Positions 1 through 11,486 are shown, numbered from the stretch's first letter. The stretch: 64,000 bases of DNA from Diacronema lutheri (GCA_019448385.1 JAGTXO010000003.1:372001-436000); one strand, 5' to 3'. A program made the numbers and translations. Notes: generated by a model from the letters alone, not told the origin.

Positions 1-1451
1 GCAAAGAAGCGCTTGGCCCTGGCAGAGCCCAGGCGCGGCCGGGCCGCGCGGGCGTGCGCGCAGGAGCGACGCGCCCGATGCGCGCGGCGTGCCGTGAGCG
101 CCGCCGTTGCCACCCGCGTGTCGTGTCGCCGCGCGCGCCGGTACGCCGTGCGCCACCTCACCTGTCCGCGTCCGGCAGGGTGCCTCGGCCGACGAACCGG
201 CTTGGCGTGAGCTTGTGGTACACGCGCCCGTCACGCTTCTGCATCTTGAGCATCCAATCGAGCCCGTACCGCGCCTCTTCGAGTACGTAGGGCATAACGG
301 GGTGCGCCCTCGGCAGGCCGTCCAGCTCGAGGCACTTGAGCGCGGGCGCATGATGCTGCCACGCGTGGAGCAGCACGCCGACGGCCATCGCCGTGTTCAC
401 AGTATACTTGCCGTAATCGCCAGCGTCATGGAAGCCGCCCGTGCCGTCTCTGTGGCGCTCGAGCCCTTCCTCGCCCGTGTGGCGCTCGTCGACAAACCCG
501 TCCTCCATGTGGCACTCGTCGTGTGCGAAGGGCCGGACCGAGATGCCGCGCAGGCTCGCGGTAACGAGGTCGGGATCGGAAAGCGGCTCGGTGCGCTGTC
601 CACAACGCGCCATGTAGAACGCCGCGAGCGCTTGCTTGAGCGGCGCGCGGTACACGTTCGCGTCGACGACGATGCCGGTCGAATTGCCGCCGCGCGTCTG
701 GAGGTCATACAGCCCAGCCGCCGTCACGTTGGAGAAATCGACAAAGCACGCGCCCACCCTGCGCGTTTCGTGGCGTAGGGGGGTCGGCGGTTGGCTTGAC
801 GCGTGCGCGCAGGCTTGCGCGCCGAGCGAGGGCGTGCCGCATGGCCGCGCACCTCTCGAACGGATGCGTTGAGCCGTCGTCTGGCGGCTCGCGCGGCGCC
901 TCGGTCACGCCGCGCGCGACCAGCGAGCCGTCCGCGTGGCGGCGCAGCTCCCACTCTTCGCCGCACGGCTCGGCGCTTAGCACGGTTGCAACTTTGCCGA
1001 CGTCGTGCGGCATGTAACCCACTGTGTCCATCGCACTGAGGAACGGGCCCGCCGGCCTCGGCCGCTCCGCCCACGAGGGGATGCATACATCCGCCCATTT
1101 GCAGCCGCTCGGCGCGCACGTGCCGCCGCGGTATGCGACGGCGGTGTGCCAAAGCGGCGTCGCCCAGTCGGGCTGAAGGGCAAGCAGCGATCCCTCCGCT
1201 GCCCTGCCCGTGCCGCACTCCTGCGCGCACACGACGCACAGGCAGTCGACGAGTCCGACGCCGCGATGAACGTCGCCCAGCGTCGTCCCGTTGATCGTTT
1301 GCCTCAGGCCTGCGCCGCGGCAGGCTCTGCCCGGGCAGTTAGCGCAACGCACAGGCGAGCCGGTGGCTTCAATCGGCGACGCGGGGCTCGGCGGCACGGT
1401 GGCGCGCGCGCATGCAAGAGCGAGTGCGAGGCGCGCGATCGGCAGGTGCAT
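1..1451 (-). CDS. Glycoside hydrolase family 9 (endoglucanase-like), partial at window edge
   Basis: This is a secreted beta-glucan hydrolase. The proposed exons are 1451-853, 758-162 and 18-1, with the 3' part beyond the left edge. The start gives a signal peptide (MHLPIARLALALACARA). An N-terminal Ig-like CelD_N domain follows, seen as GYMPHDVGKVATVL. The catalytic domain then begins, with the GH9 hallmark GGFHDAGDYGKY, whose two Asp residues hold the attacking water, and YGLDWMLKMQ. Intron 1 (852-759) starts GTGCGC and ends CAG, phase 2, giving HPFER joined to VGACF. Intron 2 (161-19) starts GTGAGG and ends CAG, giving LPDADR joined to AKRFF, a normal GH9 continuation. The acid Glu would lie outside the window. 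The family call is firm; cellulose, mixed-linkage or other beta-glucan as substrate is open. Confidence 0.85.
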
Positions 1452-1704
1452 TTTGATGGGAACTTTTTTGATCGAGTTTCGCGCGCTCCGAGTCCGGGAG
1501 GCCGGGAATTGGGGAGTGGTGGCCGACGCCCCGACGCTTCCACGCGTAAGCCGTCATGAAGCTGACGTGGCGCGGTGCAATCGGGGCTGGCACCAACAGC
1601 GGCGTCGCGGCGCCCGTCTGCCCCGCGCGCCGACAGTGAAGCGATCAACTTGACTCAAGACGGGCACGCGCAGTCGGAACGCACCTGGCAGGCTGGCACG
1701 CCGC

Positions 1705-3060
1705 TTAGTACTCCTCGCCCTCCTCCTCGCCCGCGCCCTCAGCCGACTCGGCGCCGACCTCCTCGTAGTCCTTCTCGAGCGCGGCAAGGTCCTCGCGCGC
1801 CTCGGAGAACTCGCCCTCCTCCATGCCCTCGCCGACGTACCAGTGGACAAAGGCGCGCTTGGCGTACATGAGGTCAAATTTGTGGTCGATGCGCGAGTAG
1901 AGCTCGGCGAAGGCCGTCGAGTTGGCCTCCATCGTGACGGCGCGCATCACCTTTGCGAGGTCGCCGCCCGGCACGACGGTCGGCGGCTGGTAGTTGATGC
2001 CGCACTTGAAGCCCGTCGGGCACCAGTCGACGAACTGGATGGTGCGCTTGGTCTTGATCGTGGCGATGGCCGCGTTCACGTCCTTGGGCACGACATCGCC
2101 GCGGTACATCATGCAGCACGACATGTACTTGCCGTGACGCGGGTCCACCTTGACGAGCTGCGAAGCGGGCTCGAAGACGGCGTTCGTGATCTCGGCGACG
2201 GACAGCTGCTCGTGGTAGGCCTTCTCGGCGGAGATGATGGGCGCGAAGGAGGAGAGGACGAAGTGGATGCGCGGGTACGGCACCAGGTTGGTCTGGAACT
2301 CAGTCAGGTCGACGTTGAGCGCGCCGTCGAAGCGGAGCGACGCGGTGAGGCCCGAGATGATCTGCGCGACGAGCCGGTTGAGGTTCGTATAAGTCGGGCG
2401 CTCGATGTCGAGGTTGCGGCGGCAGATGTCGTAGAGGGCCTCGTTGTCGACCGTGAACGACACGTCCGAGTGCTCGAGCAGCGAGTGCGTCGAGAGCACC
2501 GTGTTGTACGGCTCGACGACGGCGGTCGAGATCTGCGGCGACGGGTAGATCGTGAACGTGAGCTTTGACTTGCGGCCGTAGTCGACGGAGAGGCGCTCGA
2601 GGAGCAGCGAGGAGAGACCCGAGCCCGTGCCACCGCCAACGGCATTGAACACGAGGAAGCCCTGCAGGCCCGTGCAGTTGTCCGCGAGCTTGCGGATGCG
2701 GTCGAGCACGAGGTCGATGATCTCCTTGCCGACCGTGTAGTGGCCGCGCGCGTAGTTGTTGGCGGCGTCCTCCTTGCCCGAGATGAGCTGCTCGGGGTGA
2801 AAGAGCTGGCGGTACGTGCCTGTGCGCACCTCGTCGATCACCGTCGGCTCGAGGTCGATGAAGACGGTGCGCGGCACGTGCTTGCCCGAGCCAGTCTCCG
2901 AGAAGAAGGTGTTGAACGCGTCATCGCCGCCGCCGATCGTCTTGTCCGACGGCATCTGGCCGTCAGGCTGGATGCCGTGCTCAAGGCAGAAGAGCTCCCA
3001 GCATGCGTTGCCGAACTGGATGCCGGCCTGGCCCATGTGGATGCAGAGGCACTCGCGCAT
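1705..3060 (-). CDS. TUBA: Alpha-tubulin
   Basis: Alpha-tubulin is the GTP-binding half of the microtubule dimer of cytoplasm, spindle and flagellar axoneme. The 451-residue uninterrupted protein has the family's usual length. It begins [15 protein letters not shown] and carries Lys40 in the acetylation loop ([11 protein letters not shown]). The GTP-binding tubulin signature GGGTGSG lies in the N-terminal half, and Glu in [13 protein letters not shown] is the alpha-specific residue that triggers beta-tubulin GTP hydrolysis. The C-terminal tail is acidic and ends in EEY, so it can undergo detyrosination. No intron is needed. The gene is tail-to-head with the GH9 gene (253 bp between). Identification is essentially certain; which paralogue it is cannot be told from one window. 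Confidence 0.98.
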   Translation of the reverse strand: MRECLCIHMGQAGIQFGNACWELFCLEHGIQPDGQMPSDKTIGGGDDAFNTFFSETGSGKHVPRTVFIDLEPTVIDEVRTGTYRQLFHPEQLISGKEDAANNYARGHYTVGKEIIDLVLDRIRKLADNCTGLQGFLVFNAVGGGTGSGLSSLLLERLSVDYGRKSKLTFTIYPSPQISTAVVEPYNTVLSTHSLLEHSDVSFTVDNEALYDICRRNLDIERPTYTNLNRLVAQIISGLTASLRFDGALNVDLTEFQTNLVPYPRIHFVLSSFAPIISAEKAYHEQLSVAEITNAVFEPASQLVKVDPRHGKYMSCCMMYRGDVVPKDVNAAIATIKTKRTIQFVDWCPTGFKCGINYQPPTVVPGGDLAKVMRAVTMEANSTAFAELYSRIDHKFDLMYAKRAFVHWYVGEGMEEGEFSEAREDLAALEKDYEEVGAESAEGAGEEEGEEY

Positions 3061-3411
3061 GGCTGGTAGACGGTGACCCGGGGGGCTTTTGAGTCGACAC
3101 GCGGGCTGCGCGGCGAACGGCGCAAAGAAAAGAGCGAGGGTCGGGTGGGCGGTCAGCGTTCGAGCGCAAATAAACCGACGGCAAGCCGCGCGGAGCGCGG
3201 TCGCGTGGCCTCGCGCGAGACTCGCCCATGACCGCGCGTAGGAGCCCGCACCTTGTCAACGCCTTTGACAACGGCGTGGGAGCCGTTGCTTGAAAACGGA
3301 CGTCCGGACTTAATAGGTCCGGCTCTGCTCGAGGTGCGAATGCCGAATTCGCCCCAGCGGAGAAGCCGAGTCGGTGCCCTCCGCCTCAGCGACCTTGTCC
3401 ACGGACGCAGC
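3061..3411. other. Intergenic: alpha-tubulin 5' flank up to the tandem array
   Basis: This single-copy stretch lies between the tubulin start and the first array unit. It should hold the tubulin promoter, since the gene reads leftward. I see no convincing TATA box or other named element. Confidence 0.5.
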
Positions 3412-4071
3412 GCGCACGTGCCGTTGACAAGGCCCTGATGCGCAAGCTCGGCAATCGCCCGTTCGTTTGACGATGTAGGCGGTGTTACTTACCGCTCGGC
3501 ACGAAAGTTTTGCCAGGCGGAGGGCCGACGTCAGCCTCGGGAAAGCCAGTCGGTCGTCGCGGGCGCAGCTGCTCATCTCGCGACGCGGCATTGCAAAGGC
3601 ACGCGAGCATCAGCAGTTCCTCACCATGCGACTATTGCTCGTCACACAACGTGTTCGCCAAGCGCTCGATGGACGGCAGTCGACGGATTGGAAGGCACGC
3701 CTCGCGTCACGGTGTGCTACGCGTCGGTTAACGTGCGGAAGAGAGCCGTGTCGGAGGGCAGCCGGAGGCAGGCGGTGCGCCACTTGCGCGTCCATCCGCG
3801 ACCGTCCTAAAGCCTGCCTCTGAGATCCATCTGGTCACAGTCGCTGCGCGTCACGAAAGGGTTGCGCTGTCGCCGGCTCTCAAGCGCTTGTGCGCGCTCG
3901 GAAGTGGCGGACAGCAAGTCAGCGGCGACGGAGTCACGTCGGTGAACGCGGTCATGCGCCGGGTGCGCCGCATTGCGGCAGCATGATGACGGCGTGCGTC
4001 CCACGCTTCCGGCAGGTGGGCGGTGACGATGGCACAGTCGCGGAGCGCGGCGTGCAGTGAGCGGCAAGGCT

Positions 4072-6108
4072 CTACTTCTTCTTCTTCTTGCCCTTCTCAC
4101 GACGGCGAGGCGGCGGCGGGCTGGGCGGCGGGCTGGGCGGTGGCGGGCTGGGTGGTGGCGGGCTGGGCGGCGGGCTGGGCGGCGGGCTCCGGATGATAGG
4201 CGCGATGCTCGGCGGCGGCGGGCTGGGCGGCGGCGGGCTCGGAGGAGGAGACGGTGGCGGCGGGCTAGGCGGCGGCGGGCTCGGAGGAGGGGACGGTGGC
4301 GGCGGGCTGGGCGGCGGCGGGCTGGGTGGTGGGCTTGGCGGCGGCGGGCTTGGCGGTGGTGGGCTCGGAGGTGGGCTCGGCGGCGGCGGGCTGGGCGGCG
4401 GCGGAGATGGCGGCGGAGATGGCGGCGGCGGGCTGGGCGGTGGTGGGCTCGGAGGTGGGCTCGGCGGCGGCGGGCTTGGCGGCGGCGGGCTGGGCGGCGG
4501 AGATGGTGGCGGCGGGCTGGGCGGTGGTGGGCTGGGCGGCGGAGATGGCGGCGGCGGGCTCGGCGGTGGTGGGCTTGGCGGCGGAGATGGCGGCGGGCTG
4601 GGCGGCGGGCTCGGCGGCGGCGGGCTTGGCGGCGGCGGGCTCGGCGGCGGGCTTGGCGGTGGCGGGCTCGGTGGTGGCGGGCTGGGCGGCGGGCTCGGCG
4701 GCGGCGGGCTGGGGGGCGGCGGGCTGGGTGGTGGGCTTGGCGGCGGCGGGCTGGGCGGCGGCGGGCTCGGCGGTGGGCTCGGCGGCGGCGAGCTCGGCGG
4801 CGGCGGGCTCGGCGGCGGGCTGGGTGGCGGCGGGCTCGGTGGTGGCGGGCTGGGCGGTGGGCTCGGCGGCGGCGGGCTGGGCGGTGGCGGGCTGGGCGGC
4901 GGGCTTGGCGGCGGCGGGCTCGGTGGTGGCGGGCTCGGAGGTGGGCTTGGCGGCGGCGGGCTGGGCGGTGGTGGGCTGGGCGGCGGGCTTGGCGGGGGTG
5001 GGCTCGGTGGTGGCGGGCTCGGTGGTGGGCTCGGCGGCGGCGGGCTCGGCGGCGGTGGGCTGGGCGGCGGGCTGGGCGGCGGCGGGCTCGGCGGCGGCGG
5101 GCTCGGCGGCGGGCTCGGCGGCGGCGGGCTTGGCGGCGGTGGGCTGGGCGGTGGGCTGGGCGGCGGCGGGCTCGGCGGCGGCGGGCTGGGCGGCGGGCTC
5201 GGCGGCGGCGGGCTCGGTGGCGGTGGGCTGGGCGGCGGGCTGGGCGGCGGCGAGCTCGGCGGCGGCGGGCTCGGCGGCGGGCTCGGCGGCGGCGGGCTCG
5301 GTGGCGGCGGGCTGGGCGGCGGGCTCGGCGGCGGCGGGCTCGGCGGCGGCGGGCTCGGCGGCGGGCTGGGTGGCGGCGGGCTCGGTGGTGGCGGGCTGGG
5401 CGGTGGGCTCGGCGGCGGCGGACTGGGCGGTGATGGGCTGGGCGGCGGGCTTGGCGGGGGTGGGCTCGGTGGTGGCGGGCTCGGTGGTGGGCTCGGCGGC
5501 GGCGGGCTCGGCGGCGGTGGGCTCGGCGGCGGGCTTGGCGGTGGGGGGCTCGGCGGCGGCGGGCTCGGTGGTGGGCTCGGCGGCGGCGGGCTTGGTGGCG
5601 GTGGGCTCGGCGGCGGGCTCGGCGGCGGCGGGCTCGGCGGCGGCGGGCTGGGCGGCGGGCTGGGCGGCGGCGGGCTTGGTGGCGGTGGGCTCGGTGGCGG
5701 GCTGGGCGGCGGCGGGCTCGGCGGCGGCGGGCTGGGAGGTGGGCTTGGCGGCGGCGAGTCTGGGAGTTTGCATTTGCCGACGACAAGCTTCTTGCCGTCG
5801 GCAAACTTGACGACCTCGGTGCACACGTACGGATGGCAGCATGGTTTGAAGATGCTGCACTGCACCTTGCCCGAGACGCACGGCGGAGGGCTTGGCGCCG
5901 GCGCGCTGCGCTTGCACTTGTTCACGATCTTCACCTTGCCGTTCTTCTTCGTGCGCACGATCGGCACGCACATCGTGGGCGCGCAGCACGGCGGCTTGTC
6001 GCCGCCGCAGTTGCCTCTTGATTTGCAGCGGCCCGTCGCTGCTGGTTCGGCCGGGACGTACGCGGCCGTCGCGACGGTGGCGAGCGCGAAGAGGACGAGG
6101 CCGCGCAT
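4072..6108 (-). CDS. Secreted double-knottin / Ser-Pro stalk protein, copy 1
   Basis: The 678-residue product has no named family that I recognise. A signal peptide (MRGLVLFALATVATAA) is followed by two six-cysteine modules. The first is spaced C-x5-C-x6-CC-x4-C-x17-C and the second C-x6-C-x5-CC-x4-C-x16-C, the inhibitor-cystine-knot (knottin) pattern. A stalk of over 500 residues, built of SPPP and SPPPP runs with a 14-residue (42-nt) period, then runs to a basic tail, RRREKGKKKKK. One SIAPIIRS interruption lies near the tail. In green algae such Ser-Pro rods are hydroxylated, arabinosylated wall or matrix glycoproteins (extensin/pherophorin-like), so an extracellular rod with a disulphide-rich head is likely. 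The tail might bind acidic polysaccharide. Function is inference; secretion is well supported. Confidence 0.9.
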   Translation of the reverse strand: MRGLVLFALATVATAAYVPAEPAATGRCKSRGNCGGDKPPCCAPTMCVPIVRTKKNGKVKIVNKCKRSAPAPSPPPCVSGKVQCSIFKPCCHPYVCTEVVKFADGKKLVVGKCKLPDSPPPSPPPSPPPPSPPPPSPPPSPPPPSPPPPSPPPSPPPPSPPPPSPPPSPPPPSPPPPSPPPSPPPPSPPPPSPPPSPPPPSPPPPSPPPSPPPPSPPPPSPPPSPSPPSPPPPSPPPSPPPPSPPPPSPPPSPPPPSPPPPSPPPSPPPPSPPPPSPPPSPPPPSSPPPSPPPSPPPPSPPPPSPPPSPPPPSPPPPSPPPSPPPPSPPPPSPPPSPPPPSPPPPSPPPSPPPPSPPPPSPPPSPPPPSPPPPSPPPSPPPPSPPPPSPPPSPPPPSPPPPSPPPSPPPPSPPPPSPPPSPPPPSPPPPSPPPSPPPPSSPPPSPPPSPPPPSPPPPSPPPSPPPPSPPPPSPPPSPPPPSPPPPSPPPSPPPPSPPPPSPPPSPPPSPPPSPPPPSPPPPSPPPSPPPPSPPPPSPPPSPPPPSPPPPSPPPSPPPPSPPPPSPPPSPPPPSPPPPSPPPSPPPPSPPPPSPPPSPPPPSPPPPSPPPSPPPPSPPPPSPPPSPPPPSPPPPSIAPIIRSPPPSPPPSPPPPSPPPPSPPPSPPPPRRREKGKKKKK

Positions 6109-7593
6109 CTCGTTCTCCGTAGCAGATTTTCGCGCTTCTCACTGCTGCGCTTTGAGCGGGCTATTTGTGTGATGGGGCATTGCCAAGTATACGCGGCTTA
6201 TTATAGCGCGCGACGCGGATCCCATGTGGCATGTGGCCCTGCACGACATCAAGCGAGCACACAGTAGCGCGCTGACTCCTGCTTCAGTTGCAGCAGCGGC
6301 CGAGTGAGCGGTGCCGATGGCGCTGCCGTCGCGTGATCTTTGCAGATTTTATCCCCTGTCTTTGCACTCTACAGTCGCGTGCGCGCACACGCTTGCGCCC
6401 GCCTCTGCAGCCTCTGCCCTTGCCGCTGCAACGCGCGTGAATCGCGCAAGCTTGCGTGAACGAATGCGCAGCTGAAGCTGCAAGCGCATGCATACGGGCT
6501 GCGCTGCTGTGCGTACCGTGCGTGCTCAGCATGCCTCCACCGGGCGCTATGTCGAGAATGAGGCCAGCACCGCTGTTGCGCGCGCGGGGGCACGCGCGTC
6601 CGCTTCGTCAGCCTTGACCACGGCGCGTCTGTCGACGCTCATATTGCGGAGCGCAGTCGGCTCGGCGTCGAATTGCGCCCGTCGTGCATCCGAGCGCTTC
6701 CAAACCAGCGACTCTCTTATGCGAGCGGCGCGAGGCTCGTCTCGCGCGAGAGCTGCCAATCTTGTTCGGCTCTACATGCTGTTACCAGCTCATCTCCGAG
6801 TGAACGCGCTTAGCGGCCAGCCACGTCTGCACGCACGTGCTGTTGACAAGGCCCTGATGCGCAAGCTCGGCAATTGCCCGTTCGTTTGACGCGCGAAGAT
6901 AAGTCTGTCAACAACGCGCGTGCCCCCTCCTCAGGAAAGCCGCGTGCCAGAAGACCATACACGCGTGGGGGTGGCGATTGTAAGGTGGGGGCGGCGATTG
7001 TACGCGGCGTTACCGCTCGACACAAAAGTTTTGCCAGGCGGAGGGCCGACGTCAGCCTCGGGAAAGCCAGTCGGTCGTCGCGGGCGCAGCTGCTCATCTC
7101 GCGACGCGGCATTGCAAAGGCACGCGAACATCAGCAGTTCCTCACCATGCGACTATTGCTCGTCGCACAACGTGTTCGCCAAGCGCTCGATGGACGGCAG
7201 TCGACGGATTGGAAGGCACGCCTCGCGTCACGGTGTGCTACGCGTCGGTTAACGTGCGGAAGAGAGCCGTGTCGGAGGGCAGCCGGAGGCAGGCGGTGCG
7301 CCACTTGCGCGTCCATCCGCGACCGTCCTAAAGCCTGCCTCTGAGATCCATCTGGTCACAGTCGCTGCGCGTCACGAAAGGGTTGCGCTGTCGCCGGCTC
7401 TCAAGCGCTTGTGCGCGCTCGGAAGTGGCGGACAGCAAGTCAGCGTCGACGGAGTCACGTCGGTGAACGCGGTCATGCGCCGGGTGCGCCGCATTGCGGC
7501 AGCATGATGACGGCGTGCGTCCCACGCTTCCGGCAGGTGGGCGGTGACGATGGCACAGTCGCGGAGCGCGGCGTGCAGTGAGCGGCAAAGGCT
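6109..7593. other. Spacer between copies 1 and 2: promoter side of copy 1, 3' flank of copy 2
   Basis: This spacer holds the upstream region of copy 1 and the downstream region of copy 2. The first part is duplicated almost exactly at 9673-10397. About 90 bp above the start codon is an AT-rich patch, CTTATTATAGCG (about 6198-6209), the best TATA-like candidate. Open frames here are short, repeat with the spacer and show no protein signature, so I call no gene. Confidence 0.6.
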
Positions 7594-9672
7594 CTACTTC
7601 TTCTTCTTCTTGCCCTTCTCACGACGGCGAGGCGGCGGCGGGCTGGGCGGCGGGCTGGGCGGTGGCGGGCTGGGTGGTGGCGGGCTGGGCGGCGGGCTGG
7701 GCGGCGGGCTCCGGATGATGGGCGCGATGCTCGGCGGCGGCGGGCTGGGCGGCGGCGGGCTCGGAGGAGGAGACGGTGGCGGCGGGCTTGGCGGCGGCGG
7801 GCTCGGAGGAGGGGACGGTGGCGGCGGGCTGGGCGGCGGCGGGCTGGGCGGTGGGCTTGGCGGCGGCGGGCTTGGCGGCGGCGGGCTCGGAGGAGGGGAC
7901 GGTGGCGGCGGGCTTGGCGGCGGCGGGCTGGGCGGCGGAGATGGCGGCGGCGGGCTGGGCGGTGGTGGGCTCGGAGGTGGGCTCGGCGGCGGCGGGCTTG
8001 GCGGCGGCGGGCTGGGCGGCGGAGATGGCGGCGGCGGGCTGGGCGGTGGTGGGCTCGGAGGTGGGCTCGGCGGCGGCGGGCTTGGCGGCGGCGGGCTGGG
8101 CGGCGGAGATGGTGGCGGCGGGCTGGGCGGCGGCGGGCTTGGAGGCGGAGATGGCGGCGGGCTCGGCGGCGGGCTCGGCGGTGGTGGGCTGGGCGGCGGC
8201 GGGCTGGGCGGCGGAGATGGCGGCGGCGGGCTGGGCGGCGGCGGGCTCGGCGGCGGGCTTGGCGGTGGCGGGCTCGGTGGTGGCGGGCTGGGCGGCGGGC
8301 TCGGCGGCGGCGGGCTGGGGGGCGGCGGACTGGGTGGTGGGCTCGGCGGCGGTGGGCTCGGCGGCGGCGGGCTCGGCGGTGGGCTCGGCGGCGGCGGGCT
8401 CGGCGGCGGTGGGCTCGGAGGTGGGCTTGGCGGCGGTGGGCTGGGCGGCGGCGGGCTGGGCGGCGGAGATGGCGGCGGCGGGCTTGGCGGCGGCGGGCTC
8501 GGAGGTGGGCTTGGCGGCGGCGGGCTCGGCGGCGGCGGGCTCGGCGGCGGGCTCGGCGGCGGCGGGCTCGGCGGCGGTGGGCTGGGCGGTGGGCTCGGCG
8601 GCGGCGGGCTCGGCGGCGGCGGGCTCGGCGGCGGGCTCGGCGGCGGCGGGCTGGGCGGCGGCGGGCTGGGCGGCGGGCTGGGCGGCGGGGGGCTCGGTGG
8701 CGGCGGGCTGGGCGGTGGGCTGGGCGGCGGCGGGCTCGGCGGCGGTGGGCTCGGCGGCGGGCTTGGTGGCGGCGGGCTCGGTGGTGGCGGGCTGGGCGGT
8801 GGGCTCGGCGGCGGCGGACTGGGCGGTGGTGGGCTCGGCGGCGGGCTTGGCGGGGATGGGCTCGGCGGCGGCGGGCTCGGTGGTGGGCTCGGCGGCGGCG
8901 GGCTCGGCGGCGGTGGGCTGGGCGGCGGGCTGGGCGGTGGGGGGCTCGGCGGCGGCGGGCTCGGTGGTGGGCTCGGCGGCGGCGGGCTTGGTGGCGGTGG
9001 GCTCGGCGGCGGGCTCGGCGGCGGCGGGCTCGGCGGCGGCGGGCTGGGCGGCGGGCTGGGCGGCGGCGGGCTTGGTGGCGGTGGGCTCGGCGGCGGGCTG
9101 GGCGGGGGTGGGCTTGGCGGCGGCGGGCTGGGCGGCGGGCTCGGCGGCGGCGGGCTTGGTGGCGGCGGGCTCGGCGGCGGGCTTGGCGGGGGAGGGCTTG
9201 GCGGAGGCGGGCTCGGTGGTGGGCTCGGCGGCGGCGGGCTTGGTGGCGGTGGGCTCGGCGGCGGGCTTGGCGGCGGCGGGCTCGGCGGCGGCGGGCTGGG
9301 AGGTGGGCTTGGCGGCGGCGAGTCTGGGAGTTTGCATTTGCCGACGACAAGCTTCTTGCCGTCGGCAAACTTGACGACCTCGGTGCACACGTACGGATGG
9401 CAGCATGGTTTGAAGATGCTGCACTGCACCTTGCCCGAGACGCACGGCGGAGGGCTTGGCGCCGGCGCGCTGCGCTTGCACTTGTTCACGATCTTCACCT
9501 TGCCGTTCTTCTTCGTGCGCACGATCGGCACGCACATCGTGGGCGCGCAGCACGGCGGCTTGTCGCCGCCGCAGTTGCCTCTTGATTTGCAGCGGCCCGT
9601 CGCTGCTGGTTCGGCCGGGACGTACGCGGCCGTCGCGACGGTGGCGAGCGCGAAGAGGACGAGGCCGCGCAT
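7594..9672 (-). CDS. Secreted double-knottin / Ser-Pro stalk protein, copy 2
   Basis: This 692-residue paralogue has the same signal peptide, the same two six-cysteine modules and the same RRREKGKKKKK tail as the copy at 4072-6108. Its N-terminal 120 or so residues look identical to copy 1. The stalk is 14 residues longer, one repeat period, and differs in the order of GGC-type variants in the DNA, showing that the stalk changes by unequal exchange or slippage while both ends are held constant. One SIAPIIRS motif is present just before the tail. It reads leftward like its neighbours and has its own complete copy of the spacer, so it should be independently transcribed. Confidence 0.9.
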   Translation of the reverse strand: MRGLVLFALATVATAAYVPAEPAATGRCKSRGNCGGDKPPCCAPTMCVPIVRTKKNGKVKIVNKCKRSAPAPSPPPCVSGKVQCSIFKPCCHPYVCTEVVKFADGKKLVVGKCKLPDSPPPSPPPSPPPPSPPPPSPPPSPPPPSPPPPSPPPSPPPPSPPPPSPPPSPPPPSPPPPSPPPSPPPPSPPPPSPPPSPPPPSPPPPSPPPSPPPPSPPPPSPPPSPPPPSPPPPSPPPSPPPPSPPPPSPPPSPPPPSPPPPSPPPSPPPPSPSPPSPPPSPPPPSPPPPSPPPSPPPPSPPPPSPPPSPPPPSPPPPSPPPSPPPPSPPPPSPPPSPPPPSPPPPSPPPSPPPPSPPPPSPPPSPPPPSPPPPSPPPSPPPPSPPPPSPPPSPPPPSPPPPSPPPSPPPPSPPPPSPPPSPPPPSPPPPSPPPSPPPPSPPPPSPPPSPPPPSPPPPSPPPSPPPPSPPPPSPPPSPPPPSPPPPSPPPSPPPPSPPPPSPPPSPPPSPPPSPPPPSPPPPSPPPSPPPPSPPPPSPPPSPPPPSPPPPSPPPSPPPPSPPPPSPPPSPPPPSPPPPSPPPSPPPPSPPPPSPPPSPPPPSPPPPSPPPSPPPPSPPPPSPPPSPPPPSPPPPSPPPSPPPPSPPPPSIAPIIRSPPPSPPPSPPPPSPPPPSPPPSPPPPRRREKGKKKKK

Positions 9673-11157
9673 CTCGTTCTCCGTAGCAGATTTTCGCGCT
9701 TCTCACTGCTGCGCTTTGAGCGGGCTATTTGTGTGATGGGGCATTGCCAAGTATACGCGGCTTATTATAGCGCGCGACGCGGATCCCATGTGGCATGTGG
9801 CCCTGCACGACATCAAGCGAGCACACAGTAGCGCGCTGACTCCTGCTTCAGTTGCAGCAGCGGCCGAGTGAGCGGTGCCGATGGCGCTGCCGTCGCGTGA
9901 TCTTTGCAGATTTTATCCCCTGTCTTTGCACTCTACAGTCGCGTGCGCGCACACGCTTGCGCCCGCCTCTGCAGCCTCTGCCCTTGCCGCTGCAACGCGC
10001 GTGAATCGCGCAAGCTTGCGTGAACGAATGCGCAGCTGAAGCTGCAAGCGCATGCATACGGGCTGCGCTGCTGTGCGTACCGTGCGTGCTCAGCATGCCT
10101 CCACCGGGCGCTATGTCGAGAATGAGGCCAGCACCGCTGTTGCGCGCGCGGGGGCACGCGCGTCCGCTTCGTCAGCCTTGACCACGGCGCGTCTGTCGAC
10201 GCTCATATTGCGGAGCGCAGTCGGCTCGGCGTCGAATTGCGCCCGTCGTGCATCCGAGCGCTTCCAAACCAGCGACTCTCTTATGCGAGCGGCGCGAGGC
10301 TCGTCTCGCGCGAGAGCTGCCAATCTTGTTCGGCTCTACATGCTGTTACCAGCTCATCTCCGAGTGAACGCGCTTAGCGGCCAGCCACGTCTGCACGCAC
10401 GTGCTGTTGACAAGGCCCTGATGCGCAAGCTCGGCAATTGCCCGTTCGTTTGACGCGCGAAGATAAGTCTGTCAACAACGCGCGTGCCCCCTCCTCAGGA
10501 AAGCCGCGTGCCAGAAGACCATACACGCGTGGGGGTGGCGATTGTAAGGTGGGGGCGGCGATTGTACGCGGCGTTACCGCTCGACACAAAAGTTTTGCCA
10601 GGCGGAGGGCCGACGTCAGCCTCGGGAAAGCCAGTCGGTCGTCGCGGGCGCAGCTGCTCATCTCGCGACGCGGCATTGCAAAGGCACGCGAACATCAGCA
10701 GTTCCTCACCATGCGACTATTGCTCGTCACACAACGTGTTCGCCAAGCGCTCGATGGACGGCAGTCGACGGATTGGAAGGCACGCCTCGCGTCACGGTGT
10801 GCTACGCGTCGGTTAACGTGCGGAAGAGAGCCGTGTCGGAGGGCAGCCGGAGGCAGGCGGTGCGCCACTTGCGCGTCCATCCGCGACCGTCCTAAAGCCT
10901 GCCTCTGAGATCCATCTGGTCACAGTCGCTGCACGTCACGAAAGGGTTGCGCTGTCGCCGGCTCTCAAGCGCTTGTGAGCGCTCGGAAGTGGCGGACGGC
11001 AAGTCAGCGGCGACGGAGTCACGTCGGTGAACGCGGTCATGCGCCGGGTGCGCCGCATTGCGGCAGCATGATGACGGCGTGCGTCCCACGCTTCCGGCAG
11101 GTGGGCGGTGAGGATGGCACAGTCGCGGAGCGCGGCGTGCAGTGAGCGGCAAAGGCT
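9673..11157. other. Spacer between copies 2 and 3
   Basis: This is a near-perfect duplicate of 6109-7593 with an offset of 3564 nt, including the TATA-like patch (about 9762-9773). No separate gene is supported. Confidence 0.6.
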
Positions 11158-11455
11158 CTACTTCTTCTTCTTCTTGCCCTTCTCACGACGGCGAGGCGGC
11201 GGCGGGCTGGGCGGCGGGCTGGGCGGTGGCGGGCTGGGTGGTGGCGGGCTGGGCGGCGGGCTGGGCGGCGGGCTCCGGATGATGGGCGCGATGCTCGGCG
11301 GCGGCGGGCTGGGCGGCGGCGGGCTCGGAGGAGGAGACGGTGGCGGCGGGCTTGGCGGCGGCGGGCTCGGCGGCGGGCTTGGCGGCGGGCTTTGTATGAT
11401 GGGAGCGATGCTCGGCGGCGGCGGGCTCGGTGGCGGCGGGCTGGGCGGCGGAGAT

Positions 11456-11486
<31 letters not shown>

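Noticed and set aside
6284-7588. Small open frames repeated in each array spacer, some preserved in two or three units
   Set aside because: Preservation follows from the spacer DNA being duplicated almost exactly; composition is Arg/Ser/Ala noise with no start context or domain.
4057-9736. Very long open frames on both strands across the Ser-Pro stalks (Gly-Leu-rich, Ala-Gly-Ser-rich and Arg-Ala-rich translations)
   Set aside because: They are other-frame readings of the same 42-nt GC-only repeat. Only the minus-strand Ser-Pro frame has a signal peptide, cysteine modules and a defined tail in all three units.
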